From positions 1 to 17,158 of the forward strand of contig JALNYY010000094.1 in NCBI GenBank assembly GCA_023229605.1: a stretch of DNA of 17,158 nt, read 5' to 3'. Of this stretch, positions 15,818 through 17,158 are shown piece after piece; position 1 is the stretch's first letter; each line of letters starts with the position of its first letter. This DNA comes from Methylobacter sp. GTDB taxonomy: Bacteria; Pseudomonadota; Gammaproteobacteria; Methylococcales; Methylomonadaceae. A program made the translations under genes and the position numbers. The notes beneath the pieces were generated by a model. That model made no database searches. It had not been told where the DNA came from and saw nothing but the letters and a program-made list of their open reading frames with translations.

Positions 15818-16950
15818 TGAATATAATGAAACATCCCGAATTTCCCCTGACCGACGAATTAATTTACTTCAACCATGCCGCCGTAGGTCCCTGGCCCAAA
15901 AGAACCGGCGCGGCGGTGATCAAGTTTGCCGAACAAAACGTCCGCTACGGCTCACATTTTTATCTGGACTGGCTGAACAAGGAAGTCGAACTGCGCAGCC
16001 AATTGCAGGCTTTATTAAACGCCCCCTCCGCTGACGATATTGCCCTGGTTAAAAACACCTCGGAAGCCTTATCCTTTGTCGCCTACGGTTTGCAGTGGCA
16101 GCCCGGCGACAATATCGTATCCAGCAATGAGGAATTCCCCTCCAACCGGCTGCCATGGGAATCCCTGGCCGATCAGGGTGTGGAATTCCGTCAAGCCGAT
16201 TTGAATAGCGCAGATACGCCCGAGGATGCTTTATTTGCGCTGGTAGACGGCAACACGCGCTTATTGACCATCAGTTCCATACAATTTGCCTCGGGGCTGC
16301 GCATGGACCTGGAAAGGATCGGCGAATTCTGCAAGCACCGCGGCATCTTGTTTTGCATTGACGCGATCCAGAGTCTCGGCGCGGTGCAGTTCGATGTGCA
16401 GGCTTGTCAGGCGGATTTTGTGATGGCCGACGGTCATAAATGGATGTTCGGCCCCGAAGGTTTGGGCGTTTTTTACACCACGCCCGTAGCCAGGGACAAG
16501 CTAAAGCTAACCCAGTACGGCTGGCACATGATGAAAGACATCCATAATTATGAAAACCAGCCGTGGGAAATTCATCCCACGGCCCGCCGTTTCGAATGCG
16601 GCAGCCCCAATATGTTGGGCATCCATGCTTTTTCCGCCAGCTTGTCCCTGTTGCTGGAAACGGACATGGCTACAGTCGAAGCCCTGGTGATTGAAAAATC
16701 GGACTATTTGAAAGATGCGATTGCTAAAAACAGGCAGCTGGTTTTATTGTCGGAGCGGCAAAGCCGGCTCAAATCCGGTATTGTTATATTCAAACACCGG
16801 ACGGTAGCAAACGAAGAGCTGTATAAATATTTGCAGGAAAACGGCGTGGTTTGCGCCTTGCGCGGCGGCGGCATACGCTTTTCGCCGCATTTTTATAATA
16901 CGCTTGAGGAAATTGACCGGGCGCTGGTGTTGATTTCAAATATAGCCTAG
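15817..16950 (+). CDS. Class V aminotransferase-fold PLP enzyme
   Basis: A 377-residue PLP-dependent enzyme of fold type I, related to isopenicillin-N epimerase, selenocysteine lyase/cysteine desulfurase and kynureninase. It opens with YFNHAAVGPWP, the substrate-side glycine-rich entry typical of this group. NTSEAL (Thr81, Ser82) would hold the cofactor phosphate, Asp182 in FCIDAIQSLG pairs with the pyridine nitrogen, and Lys208 in DGHKWMFGPEGLG forms the Schiff base. The C-terminal RFSPHFYNT motif is common to class V members. The cysteine desulfurase active-site loop is not evident, so a sulfur-transfer role is less likely. Start at ATG 15817 or the in-frame ATG 15826; neither has a clear ribosome site. 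No functional link with its neighbours is apparent. Confidence 0.87.
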   Translation: MNIMKHPEFPLTDELIYFNHAAVGPWPKRTGAAVIKFAEQNVRYGSHFYLDWLNKEVELRSQLQALLNAPSADDIALVKNTSEALSFVAYGLQWQPGDNIVSSNEEFPSNRLPWESLADQGVEFRQADLNSADTPEDALFALVDGNTRLLTISSIQFASGLRMDLERIGEFCKHRGILFCIDAIQSLGAVQFDVQACQADFVMADGHKWMFGPEGLGVFYTTPVARDKLKLTQYGWHMMKDIHNYENQPWEIHPTARRFECGSPNMLGIHAFSASLSLLLETDMATVEALVIEKSDYLKDAIAKNRQLVLLSERQSRLKSGIVIFKHRTVANEELYKYLQENGVVCALRGGGIRFSPHFYNTLEEIDRALVLISNIA

Positions 16951-17028
16951 CGGAATACGGAGCGATCGAAGTTCGCGTTAATTTACCTTGGGTACGCTTA
17001 ACTTCTTCAAACCCATCCAGGCTTGTAT

Positions 17029-17158
17029 CTACTCGCTTTCCAATATATCTTCCTGTTCGCCTGAAGTTTCGGTTTTGAGCAGCTCGGCGACAAGCTCCAT
17101 TTGAGCCGCCAATTGAGGTATCACCGGAATTTTCCAGGCTTTTCCTACAACACGGGAT
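17029..17158 (-). CDS. Unidentified protein, C-terminal 42 residues (partial)
   Basis: An open frame runs in from the right edge on the minus strand and stops with TAG at 17029-17031. The visible end reads KAWKIPVIPQLAAQM, then VAELLKTETSGEQEDILESE, a helical acidic tail. I do not recognise the family. It is convergent with the aminotransferase gene across about 78 bases. No other frame there looks more likely, but 42 codons could be chance. Confidence 0.4.
   Translation of the reverse strand, partial: SRVVGKAWKIPVIPQLAAQMELVAELLKTETSGEQEDILESE

Overview
The window looks like a chromosomal segment of a Gram-negative bacterium, probably a gammaproteobacterium. It has moderate GC content, a complete inner membrane/periplasm/outer membrane RND efflux operon with two lipoprotein signals, a signal-peptide-bearing small protein, and a decayed chemotaxis gene. 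I cannot fix the genus. A methanotroph-like gammaproteobacterium is only a guess. No rRNA, tRNA, CRISPR array or intact insertion sequence was seen.

Bases 1-5380 (+ strand) hold the end of a polyketide/fatty-acid-synthase-like lipid cluster. The first gene enters from the left edge. It carries the tail of a ketosynthase, then a second ketosynthase-like domain whose catalytic Cys is replaced by Ala, a ketoreductase with an intact Ser-Tyr-Asn set, and a dehydratase with an intact HxxxGxxxxP motif. Its stop codon overlaps the GTG start of an Sfp-type phosphopantetheinyl transferase. Next comes a free-standing protein made of three nearly identical acyl carrier domains. The three genes form a self-contained unit: the transferase arms the carrier domains, and the synthase elongates, reduces and dehydrates the bound chain. 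The domain style recalls Pfa (PUFA-synthase-like) secondary lipid synthases, except that the carrier array is a separate protein. The substrate-loading part lies left of the window and the product cannot be read from here.

Bases 5380-5800 contain a hairpin, a 12-bp direct repeat and a clearly recognisable but broken cheB (chemotaxis methylesterase) fragment. Bases 5803-7191 (- strand) encode an oxalate/formate-antiporter-family MFS transporter. After about 430 bases with no gene comes a small secreted protein of unknown function (7626-7967, -). Another gap of about 400 bases follows.

Bases 8377-14118 (- strand) form a tight three-gene efflux operon, transcribed as membrane-fusion lipoprotein, RND pump of the TriC-like type, and NodT-type outer-membrane lipoprotein. 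All junctions overlap. Upstream on the same strand is a classical short-chain dehydrogenase/reductase (14274-15089), divergent from an HxlR-family regulator (15214-15657, +). The shared spacer has repeated GATAGT half-sites that look like an operator. The right end carries a class V aminotransferase-fold PLP enzyme (15817-16950, +) and the C-terminal 42 codons of an unidentified gene running in from the right on the minus strand.
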